Assembly (NCBI GenBank): GCA_020851855.1
Contig: JADZBY010000238.1
Coordinates: 1 to 5,508, forward strand
Direction: 5' to 3'
Origin: Anaerolineae bacterium
Lineage (GTDB): Bacteria > Chloroflexota > Anaerolineae > Aggregatilineales > UBA2796
Length of the DNA stretch: 5,508 nucleotides
Part shown: positions 5,324 through 5,508 of the stretch, one piece after another
Layout: each line of letters starts with the position of its first letter
How positions within the stretch are numbered: position 1 is the stretch's first letter
Program-made: the position numbers and the translations under genes
The notes under the pieces: generated by a model
What the model was told of the DNA's origin: nothing
What the model saw: the letters and a program-made list of their open reading frames with translations, nothing else
The model's database searches: none

Positions 5324-5508
5324 GGACAACGCAGGCCGCCTTGCCTGTCACGAGCCGTGCGGACAACGCAGGCCGCCTTGCCTGTCGCGAGCCATGCGGA
5401 CAACGCAGGCGTTGTCCCTACGGATCACGTGTAGGGACGAGGCCTGCCTCGTCCGCCGTCGCCTCGTTCGTCGTCGCCTTGCCTGTCGCGAGCCATGCGG
5501 ACAACGCA
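5324..5508. repeat. 37-bp direct repeats, third copy interrupted, continuing past the window end
   Basis: Units begin with GGACAACGCAGGC at 5324, 5361 and 5398, exactly 37 bp apart. Units 1 and 2 differ at 2 of 37 positions. Unit 3 breaks off after 13 bases (5398-5410) and its remaining 24 bases reappear at 5475-5498, identical to the matching part of unit 2. A fourth unit starts at 5499 and is cut by the window end. No ORF with protein character covers this stretch, which starts 33 bp after the stop of the repeat-protein gene. Confidence 0.8.
5411..5474. repeat. 64-bp palindrome-rich insertion inside a 37-bp repeat unit
   Basis: Removing these 64 bases restores a 37-bp unit identical to unit 2. 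The insertion and its left flank carry three overlapping perfect inverted repeats: GGACAACGC/GCGTTGTCC (5398-5406 and 5409-5417), GTCCCTAC/GTAGGGAC (5414-5421 and 5431-5438) and GGACGAGGC/GCCTCGTCC (5435-5443 and 5446-5454). They share bases, so the stems are mutually exclusive in part. A direct repeat CGTCGCCT occurs at 5457-5464 and 5472-5479. No clear target-site duplication is seen. Confidence 0.65.

Noticed and set aside
5324..5508. CRISPR array, considered because of regular 37-bp repeats
   Set aside because: The units are directly adjacent without unique spacers, and the single interruption is palindromic and differs in length from a spacer pattern.

Overview
This is a GC-rich bacterial window with five protein-coding genes, one of them cut by the window start, plus an unusually large share of structured, palindromic spacer DNA. 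Four genes lie on the minus strand and one on the plus strand. The protein set suggests a Chloroflexota (Anaerolineae-like) chromosome: a WXG100-type protein, a DUF951 zinc-knuckle-like protein, a PlsC-like acyltransferase, a secreted protein with repeated 'DAGxxGVxExPGPD' signatures, and CCCTCTCC/TTGGGGTGAGGG-type spacer repeats. This assignment is inference from protein style and repeat style only.

Layout. Positions 1-179 (minus) hold the N-terminal 59 residues of a WXG100 protein, not listed among long ORFs because it is partial and starts with GTG. Upstream of it lies a good sigma70-type promoter with a perfect 7-6-7 inverted repeat over the predicted transcription start. Positions 180-678 are otherwise non-coding and carry a short REP-like hairpin, a 69-nt imperfect palindrome and a small GC hairpin. 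Positions 679-2187 (minus) encode an exported, C-terminally membrane-anchored beta-propeller-like protein. Its start codon sits 6 nt after a TACAAT box, so it may be leaderless. Positions 2188-2441 are non-coding and contain two large hairpin repeats. Positions 2442-2660 and 2688-3767 (minus) form a two-gene operon, transcribed in the order plsC-like then DUF951. A divergent promoter region (3768-3901) separates this operon from the plus-strand gene at 3902-5290, a secreted protein built of four DUF7282-like repeats. From 5291 to the end there are 37-bp tandem repeats, one of which is split exactly by a 64-bp palindrome-rich insertion.

How the genes relate: the propeller and repeat proteins both face outside the cytoplasm, the WXG100 protein is probably a secretion substrate, and the acyltransferase works at the membrane. 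Apart from the plsC-DUF951 pair nothing shows that they form one pathway, and I see no convincing new defence, metabolic or mobile system. The best leads are the non-coding structures and the regulatory sites.
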